Shown in pieces: positions 10,479 to 18,063 of a stretch of 24,133 nt of DNA. The notes under the pieces are model-generated. The model saw nothing but the letters and a program-made list of their open reading frames with translations. It searched no databases and was not told the origin of the DNA. Positions within the stretch are counted from its first letter, which is position 1. Every line of letters starts with the position of its first letter. Source of the DNA: CADEED01 sp036274075 (lineage in GTDB: Bacteria > Pseudomonadota > Gammaproteobacteria > Steroidobacterales > Steroidobacteraceae); the NCBI GenBank assembly GCA_036274075.1, contig DASUGK010000140.1:1-24133 (forward strand). Reading direction: 5' to 3'. The translations under genes were made by a program, and so were the position numbers.

Positions 10479-10901
10479 TCATTTCTTGTTGATCAGCCAC
10501 AGTCCGGCGATGCAAAGCGCGATGCCCGCGAGGTTGGTCGGCGAGAGCTTCTCGGCGAAGAAGGCCATGCCGAGCAGCAGCAGGATCAGCGCGGCCGCGG
10601 ATTGCGTGATGAGCTGGCCGAGGCTGACCTCGAAGCCGCCGCGATACAGCATGAGGAAGCCGAGATCGAGGAACACGACCACGATGCCCAGGATGGGCGC
10701 GGTCCAGTTGAGCTCGCCGAAGGCCGCGCGCAGCGGGGCGGGGCCGGGCAGCGCGACGTACACGGCGGCGAATGCCACGGTGACCGCGGCGTAGGTCACT
10801 GCCAGCGAGAGATACGGATTCACTCCCGCCGGCGTGAGCTTCATCACGATGTGATAGGCCACGGTGGCGGCGATGGCGATTCCCAGCCAGGTCAGTTGCA
10901 T
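10479..10901 (-). CDS. Small EamA/DMT-type membrane transporter
   Basis: A 140-aa, very hydrophobic protein with about five predicted membrane segments, for example LTWLGIAIAATVAYHIVM, LAVTYAAVTVAFAAVYVALP, ILGIVVVFLDLGFLMLY, SAAALILLLLGMAFF and LAGIALCIAGLWLI. The last two segments around AFFAEKLSPTNLAGIALC match the EamA/drug-metabolite-transporter pattern. It is about half the size of ten-helix members and would have to dimerise, as small multidrug resistance proteins do. The ATG at 10901 was chosen because GAGG lies 9 bp before it (10914-10911); an ATG at 10919 would add six residues. The gene is divergent from the DUF1080 gene and convergent with the haloperoxidase-like gene. The transported substrate is unknown. 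Confidence 0.85.
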   Translation of the reverse strand: MQLTWLGIAIAATVAYHIVMKLTPAGVNPYLSLAVTYAAVTVAFAAVYVALPGPAPLRAAFGELNWTAPILGIVVVFLDLGFLMLYRGGFEVSLGQLITQSAAALILLLLGMAFFAEKLSPTNLAGIALCIAGLWLINKK

Positions 10902-10960
10902 GGTGTTGTTCCTCGGCATGCTTGACCGGAGCGTACCGGATCACGTGTACTCCGGCGCGC

Positions 10961-11827
10961 ATGAAAACGACGACGTGGATTTGCCTCGGCCTGCTCGCGG
11001 GCGTGGCCGGCGCAGCCGACGATGCTTCCGCCTGGATGCCTTTGCTGGATCGCGAACTCTCGCGGTTCGACGTGTACCTGAGTTACCCGGGTGACCGGAT
11101 AGTCGACGTGCTCCAGGGCAAGGCGCCCGACCTGAAGCCCATCGGGCTCAATCCCAGGGGCCAAACGGTATTCACCGTCATCGAGCAGGAAGGCCGGCCG
11201 GTGCTGCGCATCACCGGAGAGATCTACGGCTGCGCGGTGACGCGCGAGGCGTTCTCGAACTATCACCTGCGCCTCGAGACCCGCTGGGGTTCCGCCAAGC
11301 TCGTGCCGCGGCTCGATGAGCCCAGGGACTCGGGGATCCTGTATCACAGCCGCGGGGAGTTCGGTGTCGACTACTGGAAGTCCTGGGCGCTGTCACACGA
11401 GTTCCAGGTCATCGAGAACGGGCTGGGCGAGTACTGGACGCAGGCGAGCTCGGCCATGGACATTCGGGTGGATCCGGGGAAGGCGGGCGCGCCCGGATCG
11501 GAGGCGCCGCGCTGGAATCCGCGTGCTCCGTGGACCGAGTTCGCGTCGCCTAACAACCACGCGCTGGCCGGTAGCGACGAGGAGCGGCCGGGTGAGTGGA
11601 ACCGACTCGAGCTGGTGTGTTACCAGGACGACTGCGTGCACATCGTCAACGGCAAGGTGGTCATGGCGCTGGCCAATGCGCGCTACCGCGACGGCGACCG
11701 GTGGGTGCCCATGACCGGCGGAACGCTGCAGATCCAGAGCGAGGCGGCGGAGGTTTTCTACCGCAACATCGAAATCCGGCCGATCGCTGCCATGCCGCCC
11801 GAGTACGCACAGTACTTCCAGCCCTAG
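10961..11827 (+). CDS. Secreted DUF1080 (3-keto-disaccharide hydrolase-like) protein
   Basis: A 288-aa protein with a short signal peptide (MKTTTWICLGLLAGVAGA). It then has the DUF1080 beginning WMPLLDRELSRFDVYL and the later family segments NYHLRLETRWGS, RDSGILYHSRGEFG, SHEFQVIENGLGEYWTQ, WNRLELVCYQDDCVHIVNGK and GTLQIQSEAAEVFYRNIEI. The fold is a concanavalin-like beta sandwich. Characterised relatives cleave 3-keto-glycosides outside the cytoplasm. The ATG at 10961 places the signal peptide at the N-terminus, and no good ribosome binding site is seen. It is divergent from the EamA-like gene by 59 bp, and its stop is 3 bp before a copy of repeat A. No oxidoreductase partner for keto-sugar metabolism is adjacent, so the exact substrate is open. 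Confidence 0.9.
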   Translation: MKTTTWICLGLLAGVAGAADDASAWMPLLDRELSRFDVYLSYPGDRIVDVLQGKAPDLKPIGLNPRGQTVFTVIEQEGRPVLRITGEIYGCAVTREAFSNYHLRLETRWGSAKLVPRLDEPRDSGILYHSRGEFGVDYWKSWALSHEFQVIENGLGEYWTQASSAMDIRVDPGKAGAPGSEAPRWNPRAPWTEFASPNNHALAGSDEERPGEWNRLELVCYQDDCVHIVNGKVVMALANARYRDGDRWVPMTGGTLQIQSEAAEVFYRNIEIRPIAAMPPEYAQYFQP

Positions 11828-11830
11828 CAG

Positions 11831-11905
11831 GTGGTGTCAGAGAGGGATTGTCGGGATTGTGATTCCGCAATCCCGACAATCCCTCTCTGACACCACTTTC
11901 CGGGG
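11831..11905. repeat. Repeat A, copy 2: long palindromic element between convergent genes
   Basis: Perfect 29-bp arms run 11831-11859 and 11868-11896 around an 8-nt loop (TGATTCCG). The first 28 bases match the arm after metH. The box TTCCGGGG at 11898-11905, the complement of the CCCCGGAA at 6785, lies on the right side and is 2 bp from the stop of the amidohydrolase gene read on the minus strand. The element sits between two convergent genes and could act as a two-way transcript end. The sequence identity with copy 1 marks it as a dispersed repeat. Confidence 0.9.
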
Positions 11906-11907
11906 TT

Positions 11908-13272
11908 TTAGGGGGGTGGGGGGAGGCGGAGGACGAGGCCGCCTTTGATGACCACTTGCACCTGTTGGAGCAGGGTGATGTCGACCAGCGGGTTGCCGCG
12001 CACGGCGATGAGGTCGCCGAGCTTGCCTTCCTGCACGCTGCCGATGTCGCGGTCCATGCCCATGTAGAACGCAGCCACGGACGTGGCGGACTGGATGGCC
12101 TGCATCGGCGTCATGCCGCGTTTCACCATGATGGGAAACTGGCGCGCGTTGAATCCATGCGGAAACACGCCGGCATCGGTGCCGTAGACGATGGGTACGC
12201 CGGCCTTGACCGCCTTGGTGAAAGCCTGGCGCTGGATCTCGGTGGTCTCGACGTTCTTGCGCAGGAATTCCTCGGGCCAATTCGCCGCGCGGCCCTCGGT
12301 GTCGATGTAGTCGCCGTTGTACACGTCCATCGAAAACGCCACGCGTCCGCGCTTCAGCGCCAGCCGGATGCCGGCATCGTCGAGATACGAGGCGTGTTCG
12401 ATGGTGTCGACGCCGGCTTCGATGGCCATGCGGATCGACTCGGCGCCGTGCGCATGCGCGCTCACTTTCTTGCCGGCCGCATGCGCCACTTTGACGACCG
12501 CGGCGATTTCTTCCTGCGTCATTTCGGGTGCGCCCGGCACGCCGCCGAAGGCGAGCACCGCGCCCGAGGCGATCACCTTGAGCAGGTCCGATCCCGAGGC
12601 CAGCAGCACCTCGGCGCGATTCCGGAATTCCTCCGGTCCTTTGGCCACGCCGAAGTGGAACGCGGAATTGTCCTCGGGCTCCTGGTAGTCGGGCACGTAC
12701 AAGTCGCCGCCGCCGTGCGGCACGGTGAGGTACGGCCCGCTCACCTGCATGCGCGGACCCAGCATCTCGCCGCTGTTGATGGCATCGCGCAGCAACACGT
12801 CGGTGCCGGCGACATAGGTGCCGACGTTGCGCACCGAGGTGAAGCCGGCGAGCACGGTCGCCTCCGCGTTCTCGCGCGACAGCCGCAGGATCTCCTCCTG
12901 CGAGCGCGTGAAATAGACCCGCAGGTCGGCGGTGTCCTCGGGCCGATCGGTGAGATGCGTGTGCATGTCGATCAGGCCGGGAAGGCAGGTGTAATCGCGC
13001 AGGTCCAGCACCGGAACCATCGCGGCGGCGGCGTCCTTGCCGCTGGCGTCGGCCTTGACGGTCTTGATGCGGCCATCGCGGATGACGACCAGCGCGTCCA
13101 TGAGCGGCAGCCCCTGCTCGCCGTCGATCAGCAGCCCGCAGCGGATGGCAATGGTGCCGCTGTCGGGCGTGAACGGAACCTGGCGCACCGCAACGCTGTC
13201 CCGGTGCGTCGGCGCGGCCATGCAGCCGGAAAGGACCGCGGCGCAGGCGGGGATCAGGAAGCGCAGGTTCAT
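11908..13272 (-). CDS. Lipoprotein amidohydrolase (imidazolonepropionase/prolidase-like)
   Basis: A 454-aa metal-dependent hydrolase of the amidohydrolase superfamily. The start MNLRFLIPACAAVLSGC has a lipobox (LSGC) with Cys17 as the lipidation site, so it is an envelope lipoprotein. Metal-site motifs are in order: DMHTHL (His104, His106), LLKVIASGA (Lys232, the likely carboxylated lysine), SAHAHG (His273/His275), TIEHASYL (His293) and YGTDAG (Asp366). This pattern fits the imidazolonepropionase-like group, many of which are Xaa-Pro or other dipeptidases; the substrate is not determined. The start overlaps the pirin stop by ATGA, so the two are coupled. The longer in-frame start lies inside the pirin gene and is not needed. 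The gene ends in a proline run (RLPPPP), 2 bp from repeat A. Confidence 0.92.
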   Translation of the reverse strand: MNLRFLIPACAAVLSGCMAAPTHRDSVAVRQVPFTPDSGTIAIRCGLLIDGEQGLPLMDALVVIRDGRIKTVKADASGKDAAAAMVPVLDLRDYTCLPGLIDMHTHLTDRPEDTADLRVYFTRSQEEILRLSRENAEATVLAGFTSVRNVGTYVAGTDVLLRDAINSGEMLGPRMQVSGPYLTVPHGGGDLYVPDYQEPEDNSAFHFGVAKGPEEFRNRAEVLLASGSDLLKVIASGAVLAFGGVPGAPEMTQEEIAAVVKVAHAAGKKVSAHAHGAESIRMAIEAGVDTIEHASYLDDAGIRLALKRGRVAFSMDVYNGDYIDTEGRAANWPEEFLRKNVETTEIQRQAFTKAVKAGVPIVYGTDAGVFPHGFNARQFPIMVKRGMTPMQAIQSATSVAAFYMGMDRDIGSVQEGKLGDLIAVRGNPLVDITLLQQVQVVIKGGLVLRLPPPP

Positions 13273-14123
13273 GCGAGCGGGATGAATTCCTGGTTGTCGA
13301 AGTCGGGCAGCTTCATGCGTTTCGCGCGCCAGTCCGCCTTGGCTTGCTCGATGCGTTCGCGCGACGACGACACGAAGTTCCATTCGATGAAGCGTTCGCC
13401 GACCGGTTCGCCACCCAGGGCCATCAACGTGGATGGCTGGGTGGCGCGCAGCGAGCTGTCCTCGCCGGCGCCGAACACCAGCATCTTGCCGGCGCCATGA
13501 CGGGTGCCGCGCACTTCGATCTCGCCGGCGGCCACGTACAGCGCGCGCTCGGAATACTCGGGCGGCAAGGCCGCGCCGGCGCCGGGCGCGAGTTCCCAGT
13601 GGGCGTAGAACAGGGGCGAGTGCGTGGTGACGTCGGACTTGAGGCCGAACGCCGAGCCGGCGAGCAGCCGTATACGCACGCCGTCGTATTCGTTCACCGG
13701 CAGTGACCCCGAGCCGTAGTGCGCGAAGGAGGGGGCCGTCTCTTCGTGTTCCGTGGGCAGTGCCACCCAGGCCTGGATGCCGTGCAGGTCGCCGCCCTCG
13801 GCGCGCGCCTTCTCGAAGCGCTCCGAGTGCGTGATGCCGCGGCCGGCGATCATCCAGTTCACTTCGTTGGGCTCGATGGCTTGCTGCGCGCCGACGCTGT
13901 CGCGATGCATGATCTCGCCCGCGAATAGATAGGTCACGGTGGCGAGGCCGATGTGCGGGTGAGGGCGCACGTCGACGGATTTCGGGATACCCGGCTTGAA
14001 GGTGACCGGCCCGATGTGGTCGAAGAAGATGAAGGGCCCGACCATGTGCCGGCGCGCAAACGGCAGCACGCGGCCTACCTCGAATCCCCCGAGGTCGCGC
14101 CGCCGCTGGTCGATGATTTCCAT
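13269..14123 (-). CDS. Pirin family protein
   Basis: A 284-aa bicupin of the pirin family. The N-terminal segment LPFARRHMVGPFIFFDHIGP and the block DVRPHPHIGLATVTYLFAGE are characteristic. The four metal ligands of the family are present: His55, His57, His99 (GRGITHSER) and Glu101. Pirins bind iron or another metal; some have quercetinase activity and some regulate metabolism in bacteria. The C-terminal cupin half includes LLAGSAFGLKSDVTTHSPLF and an ALYVAAGEIEV strand. It is followed by the lipoprotein amidohydrolase with a 4-bp overlap, an unusual pairing with no obvious shared pathway. The compound palindrome (repeat B) lies about 45 bp upstream of its start. No clear ribosome binding site is seen. 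Confidence 0.95.
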   Translation of the reverse strand: MEIIDQRRRDLGGFEVGRVLPFARRHMVGPFIFFDHIGPVTFKPGIPKSVDVRPHPHIGLATVTYLFAGEIMHRDSVGAQQAIEPNEVNWMIAGRGITHSERFEKARAEGGDLHGIQAWVALPTEHEETAPSFAHYGSGSLPVNEYDGVRIRLLAGSAFGLKSDVTTHSPLFYAHWELAPGAGAALPPEYSERALYVAAGEIEVRGTRHGAGKMLVFGAGEDSSLRATQPSTLMALGGEPVGERFIEWNFVSSSRERIEQAKADWRAKRMKLPDFDNQEFIPLA

Positions 14124-14166
14124 GGCAAGTCGTTTACCAGACTCGCCACGCCGCTAGCAAGAAATG

Positions 14167-14352
14167 GGCGGTCGATCAGATGGCGACGATCAGATGGTGC
14201 CGCGATCAGATGGTGCCGGGCCGGCATTTCGGCATTACGTCAGCAGACCCTGAATGCAGGTGACGCAGGCGTAATGCCGAAATGCCGGCCCGGCACCATC
14301 TGATCCGGGCGTAATGCCGAAATGCCGGCCCGGCACCATCCGATCGACCGCC
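14167..14352. repeat. Repeat B: compound nested palindrome with extra arm copy
   Basis: Outer arms 14167-14183 (GGCGGTCGATCAGATGG) and 14336-14352 pair at 16 of 17 positions. Inside, perfect 36-bp arms run 14204-14239 and 14270-14305 around a 30-nt loop. The first 31 bp of the right arm recur as a direct repeat at 14310-14340. On the left, CGATCAGATGG occurs three times (14173, 14187 and 14203). The arm contains its own small palindrome TGCCGGGCCGGCA. The element fills most of the 233-bp gap between the diheme cytochrome stop and the pirin start. It is unrelated in sequence to repeat A and resembles a cluster of REP-type units (a BIME/REPIN-like array). Confidence 0.9.
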
Positions 14353-14356
14353 ATTT

Positions 14357-15655
14357 TCACAGGGAGCGCAGGAATTCCTTGAGGGCCCAGCGTTCGCCGG
14401 CGTCGAGACCGAGCGAGAAGTGGTCGTCGTAGTGGTCGATCACCTCGTCGAGCGTGCGGAACCGCCCGTCGTGGTAGAAACCGCCCTTGGTGTGGGTCCA
14501 GAGGCCGCGCAGGGGCGCGGTGCGGTAACGCTCATCCGGCGAGCGGCTCGCCTGGAATTCGTCGATGCCGATCTCGGCTCCCGTGTGCATGTTCCAGCCG
14601 GGCTCGGTGTACAGCGGCGGCACGTGGCACTCGGAGCACCTGGCCTTGCCGTTGAACAATCCCTCGCCGCGCTTGGCGCCGTTGGTGCTGAAACTGCCAC
14701 GCGGCGGCTTCGGCACCGGGATCGCCAGCTGGTAAAGCGCCAGCGCCGGCAGCTGCGCAGTCACGAGGTCTTCGTCGGCACGCACATGCCCCGACCGGTT
14801 GCGCGCCGCCACCGGGAATTTCTCGGCGTCATCGAGGCGCGGATCGTAGAACGTTCCCTGCCCGTGCATCTCGAGGTTGGCGACCAGCGCATTCCAGTGC
14901 GATATGCCGCCCCAACCCGTCCAGGTATGCAGGTTCACGCCGGCCAGTCCGAAGGCCGGCGGTAACAGTACCGCGGCGGTCTTGCCATCCGGGCGGAACG
15001 CCTTGCCGTCCAGGAACAGCGACGCGTCGAAACGGCCCGGTCCCCAGGAATTGAGCACCGTGCGAACGGTTGCGACATCGGTCCCGAGAAACGTCGCGAC
15101 CGGCTCGAGCCGCGGGGCCAGCGCAATGATGGCGCCCACGTTGAGATCGCGATTCGCCCAGCCGTCGAGCCGATGGCCGATGCCTTTCGCCAGCGAGTTG
15201 TCGACTGTGGAATGACACAGCGCGCACTGGATTCCCATCGACGACAGCCTGCCCTGGTCGTCGAAGAAACCGGTGACGCCGACCACGGCATCGAGCTCGA
15301 GCAGCTGCAACGTGGTCTTCGGATCGTCGAGATCGACCTTGCCGCGTGCGATGGCCTTCTGCAGCTGCCACGGCAACGCGTCGACGTCGACCTTGAGCCC
15401 GACCGCGAGCGCCGTCGCCGGCGACACGCCCGGCCCCACGCCTCCATTGTCGGCACCGGCCAGCGCCAGGTGTAGTCCGATACCGTCGCCCCAGAACGCT
15501 TCGTCACCGAAGGTGGAGTAACGGAAAATCTGCCGGCCCTCGCGTACTTCGCGTACGGCGTGAGCCTCGGTGGAAAGATCCCTTGGATTGCCAGTGGCAC
15601 CGGCCATGGCGGTGAACAGGGCGGCCGCCGCCGCCGCGAACATTCGCGTTTTCAT
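14357..15655 (-). CDS. Periplasmic diheme c-type cytochrome, cytochrome c peroxidase/MauG-like
   Basis: A 432-aa exported protein with signal peptide MKTRMFAAAAAALFTAMAGA and two heme-binding CxxCH motifs, CALCH at 144-148 and CSECH at 340-344. The C-terminal third, with KRGEGLFNGKARCSECHVPP, FRTLDEVIDHYD and GLDAGERWALKEFLRSL, is typical of diheme cytochrome c peroxidase/MauG-type proteins. Compared with classical peroxidases of about 320 aa, it has a long N-terminal region before the first heme and about 196 residues between hemes, so it belongs to a divergent subgroup; H2O2 reduction is not assured. The ATG at 15655 is set by GAGGG 4 bp upstream and by the signal peptide. A divergent SRPBCC gene lies 223 bp away, and repeat B follows the stop. 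Confidence 0.9.
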   Translation of the reverse strand: MKTRMFAAAAAALFTAMAGATGNPRDLSTEAHAVREVREGRQIFRYSTFGDEAFWGDGIGLHLALAGADNGGVGPGVSPATALAVGLKVDVDALPWQLQKAIARGKVDLDDPKTTLQLLELDAVVGVTGFFDDQGRLSSMGIQCALCHSTVDNSLAKGIGHRLDGWANRDLNVGAIIALAPRLEPVATFLGTDVATVRTVLNSWGPGRFDASLFLDGKAFRPDGKTAAVLLPPAFGLAGVNLHTWTGWGGISHWNALVANLEMHGQGTFYDPRLDDAEKFPVAARNRSGHVRADEDLVTAQLPALALYQLAIPVPKPPRGSFSTNGAKRGEGLFNGKARCSECHVPPLYTEPGWNMHTGAEIGIDEFQASRSPDERYRTAPLRGLWTHTKGGFYHDGRFRTLDEVIDHYDDHFSLGLDAGERWALKEFLRSL

Positions 15656-15878
15656 GACACCCTCAGAAAAAAAGTTGTTCGGCTCCCGGAGAAGGAATGC
15701 GCGCAAGCTGGGGAATGTTCCGCGCGGTGGATAGATTGACTGCCACGGCACCGGGCCTGCGGCGACACCCGCCCCGCAGCAGGAATTGACTTGCACCAGG
15801 TGTGCGCGTAGTTACCTGCGCGAGACCACGAAAGACCACTGGCGCGTGGCGCGCAAGAAGAAGTCACCGGAGCCACCC
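15656..15878. other. Divergent intergenic region between diheme cytochrome and SRPBCC genes
   Basis: This 223-bp spacer must hold the promoters of two divergent genes. Two ATTGACT copies (15735-15741 and 15785-15791, plus strand) could supply -35 elements, but no good -10 box is spaced from them. I see no coding sequence or stable hairpin here. The in-frame ATG at 15786 would add 31 residues to the SRPBCC protein and is not favoured. Confidence 0.4.
15660..15664 (-). promoter_or_regulatory. Ribosome binding site of the diheme cytochrome gene
   Basis: GAGGG on the minus strand lies 4 bp before the ATG at 15655. It rules out the much longer in-frame start at 15796, which would precede the signal peptide. 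Confidence 0.65.
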
Positions 15879-16370
15879 ATGCATTCGAGTGCCCGATCCA
15901 TCAAACATGCCTCGTTCGTGATCGAGCGCCGCTTCGACTACGACCCGTCGCTGGTGTACCGCGCATGGGCGGACCCCAAGGTCAAGGCGCGCTGGTTCAA
16001 CGGCCCCGCGGACAAGTGGAGCGAGCTGATCCGCGAGATGGACGTGCGCGTCGGCGGGCGTGACAGGCTGGTGGGCAAGTTTGTCGACGGATCCGAATCG
16101 CGCTTCGAGGCGCAGTACTTCGACGTGGTGCCGGAGAAACGCCTGGTGTACGCCTATGACATGTACTGGCAGGAGCGGAAGATCTCGGTGTCACTGGCCA
16201 GCGTGGAGTTCGTGCTGGCCGGCAAGAGCACCAAGCTGGTGCTCACCGAGCAGCATGCCTTCCTCGATGGTTACGAGGATGCCGGCAGCCGCGAACGCGG
16301 CACGCGCAATCTCATGGACAACCTGCAGGTGGCGCTGGGCGGCGGCGACACGCGCGTGCCGAGAAAATGA
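15879..16370 (+). CDS. SRPBCC (AHSA1/START-like) domain protein
   Basis: A 163-aa single-domain protein of the SRPBCC superfamily, AHSA1-like. It opens with IKHASFVIERRFDYDPSLVY and AWADPKVKARWFNGPADKW, then the family block MDVRVGGRDRL. It continues with EAQYFDVVPEKRLVYAYDM and ends with RGTRNLMDNLQVAL, all characteristic. The fold makes a deep hydrophobic pocket that binds lipids or other small ligands; the ligand of this one is unknown. The ATG at 15879 is supported by GGAG 6 bp upstream. Many relatives are paired with an ArsR-type regulator, but none is present here. Its stop is 3 bp from the stop of the convergent cytochrome gene. No signal peptide is visible, so it is probably cytosolic. 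Confidence 0.93.
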   Translation: MHSSARSIKHASFVIERRFDYDPSLVYRAWADPKVKARWFNGPADKWSELIREMDVRVGGRDRLVGKFVDGSESRFEAQYFDVVPEKRLVYAYDMYWQERKISVSLASVEFVLAGKSTKLVLTEQHAFLDGYEDAGSRERGTRNLMDNLQVALGGGDTRVPRK

Positions 16371-16373
16371 CCC

Positions 16374-17420
16374 TCAGGGATACAGCGATCCCACGTAGGC
16401 CGCGAGCGCGATCATGTCCTCGAGCTCGAGTTTCTCGACCGTGGGCTTCATCTGGTCGGCCGCCTCGCCCTTGCGCGCGCCATTCCTGAACGCCAGCAAC
16501 TGCCGCAGCAGGTAGGTAGGCGAACGGCCGGCGATGGGCGGGATCTTGGCGTCGCCCTTGAGATTGGCGAGATGGCAGGTGGCGCAGATCACCGTCTTCG
16601 GGCTCTTGTCGAGGTCCTGGCCCGTGGTTGCGAGCCGCTTGCCGCGCGCCAGGGAGCCCGGCGGCACGTAGGCGGTGTACTGCATGCGATCGTCGCGGCG
16701 CTGGTGGCGCTCGATGTCGGGCGCCACCTCGAGGAGCCGCTGCCCGAGCTGCTCGCTGCCGCCGACTTCCTTGTAGACCCAGTCGGAAGGCTCGGCGCGC
16801 GGGATGTTGATGGCCTCGGCCACCCACACGCGGCGTCCCAGTTTCTGCTGCGAGAAGTATTTCGCCGTTTCGTCGATCTCCGCGTCGGTCATCGCGGCCG
16901 CCACCACGTGCATGCCGCGGCTGGGCAGGTATTTCTCCGGCCCGATGGCCTCCCGCTTGCCGCTGCGGAAGTCCTGCAGCTGCTCCTTTATATAAGCCTC
17001 GGGCAGGCCCGCCAGCGCGGAGTTTTCAGGCCGGCCCTGGCCGGTGGGCGTGTGGCAGTAACCGCAGGCGATGATCTTGGGCTTGCGTCCCTTGGCGACG
17101 ATCTCGGGCAGGGGCCCGTGTGATTCCGGGTGCCAGTCCGGCGCGTCGTAGGGATCGTTGATGCGCGCCAGCGTGTATTTCTGGTCGCTATCCGGGATGC
17201 CGAGCAGTTCCACGTCGTCGAGCTTGGGCGGCGTCTTGGGCGGCGGCAGCAGCGAATCGGGATGAATCGGGAACAGCCAGTCCGGATAGGGAATGACGGG
17301 CTCGTCCGCGGGCTTCGCGGCCGTGGCCGTGTCGGGCGCAGGCCTGGCCGTCTGCGCCATGACGGCCAGGCAGGCGAGCAGGGCGCAGGCGCCGATGGCG
17401 GCGAGCCGGATGCGGTTCAC
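16374..17420 (-). CDS. Secreted diheme cytochrome c (two c-type domains), GTG start
   Basis: A 348-aa exported protein with two cytochrome c domains of the c4/class I type. The signal peptide is NRIRLAAIGACALLACLAVM followed by AQ. Heme motifs are CGYCH at 119-123 and CATCH at 279-283. Each is followed by a cytochrome c helix region: ALAGLPEAYIKEQLQDFRSG with the GMHVVAAAM segment, and IAGRSPTYLLRQLLAFRNGA with a later DQMKPTV region. The sequence KIPPIAGRSPTYLLRQLLAF is typical of such electron carriers. No ATG sits near the signal peptide; GTG at 17420, with a G-rich stretch about 10 bp before it, is the best start. A 67-bp spacer separates it from the divergent DNA glycosylase gene. It probably shuttles electrons in the periplasm; its partner is unknown. 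Confidence 0.9.
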   Translation of the reverse strand: MNRIRLAAIGACALLACLAVMAQTARPAPDTATAAKPADEPVIPYPDWLFPIHPDSLLPPPKTPPKLDDVELLGIPDSDQKYTLARINDPYDAPDWHPESHGPLPEIVAKGRKPKIIACGYCHTPTGQGRPENSALAGLPEAYIKEQLQDFRSGKREAIGPEKYLPSRGMHVVAAAMTDAEIDETAKYFSQQKLGRRVWVAEAINIPRAEPSDWVYKEVGGSEQLGQRLLEVAPDIERHQRRDDRMQYTAYVPPGSLARGKRLATTGQDLDKSPKTVICATCHLANLKGDAKIPPIAGRSPTYLLRQLLAFRNGARKGEAADQMKPTVEKLELEDMIALAAYVGSLYP

Positions 17421-17487
17421 GTGCTGGTTTCCCCCGGGGTCACGCGCGCAGCATACCGAAAGCGGCCAAACAGGCCATAGTGTGCGC

Positions 17488-18063
17488 ATGCCCCGCCTTT
17501 CGCGCCGCGCGTTGCCCATCGACACCGTGGATCTGGCCCGCTACCTGGTCGGCCAGGTGCTGGTGCACCTGCGGCGCGGCGTGCGCCTCGCGGGACGCAT
17601 CGTCGAGACCGAGGCCTATCCGCCCGGCGATCCGACCGCGTACCACCGCCCCGGGCTAACTACCAGCAACGCCCCTTTGTTCGAGGCGCGCGGCCACGCC
17701 TACGTGCGCATGGTGTACGGCACCTGCTACAACCTCAACCTGGCCGCGGAGCCGGTGGGCATCGGCGGTTCCGTGCTGATCCGCGCGCTCGAGCCGCTCG
17801 AAGGGCTGGAAGTCATGCAACGCAATTGCCCGGCGGTGCCCGCCAGGAACCTGGCGCGCGGGCCGGGCCGCCTGTGCGCGGCGCTCGGCATCGGCCGCGA
17901 GCTCACGGGCACGGACCTGTGCAGCAGTGATCGCCTGTGGCTGGAGTCCGGCCGCGGCCGGCCGGCCCTCCGCGTGAGCACTCGCATCGGCTTGACGCGC
18001 GACCAGCACCGGCGTCTCAGATTCCTCGAGCGTGGCAGTGCTTTCGTGAGCGTTCCGCCATAA
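17488..18063 (+). CDS. Alkyladenine DNA glycosylase (3-methyladenine glycosylase, AAG/MPG type)
   Basis: A 191-aa protein of the AAG/MPG fold, which removes alkylated bases such as 3-methyladenine in base excision repair. Family features are LARYLVGQVLVH near the N-terminus, and GRIVETEAY at 36-44, where Glu42 and Tyr44 match the catalytic Glu and intercalating Tyr of human AAG. Also present are GHAYVRMVYGTCYNLNLA at 69-86, SVLIRALEPLEG at 95-106 and NLARGPGRLCAALGI. The usual HS-x-G-x-TxRN stretch is altered to YHRPGLTTSNAPLF, but His53 is kept. The length is normal for bacteria. The ATG at 17488 gives the family N-terminus; the ribosome binding site is weak. Its TAA overlaps the next start as TAATG, so the two genes are likely coupled. 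Confidence 0.93.
   Translation: MPRLSRRALPIDTVDLARYLVGQVLVHLRRGVRLAGRIVETEAYPPGDPTAYHRPGLTTSNAPLFEARGHAYVRMVYGTCYNLNLAAEPVGIGGSVLIRALEPLEGLEVMQRNCPAVPARNLARGPGRLCAALGIGRELTGTDLCSSDRLWLESGRGRPALRVSTRIGLTRDQHRRLRFLERGSAFVSVPP

Noticed and set aside
14167..14352. CRISPR-like array
   Set aside because: The repeats are inverted, nested and unevenly spaced with no unique spacers of equal size, and no cas gene is present.
15786..15878. N-terminal extension of the SRPBCC protein from the ATG at 15786
   Set aside because: The extra 31 residues are not part of the fold, and a good ribosome binding site lies 6 bp before the ATG at 15879.
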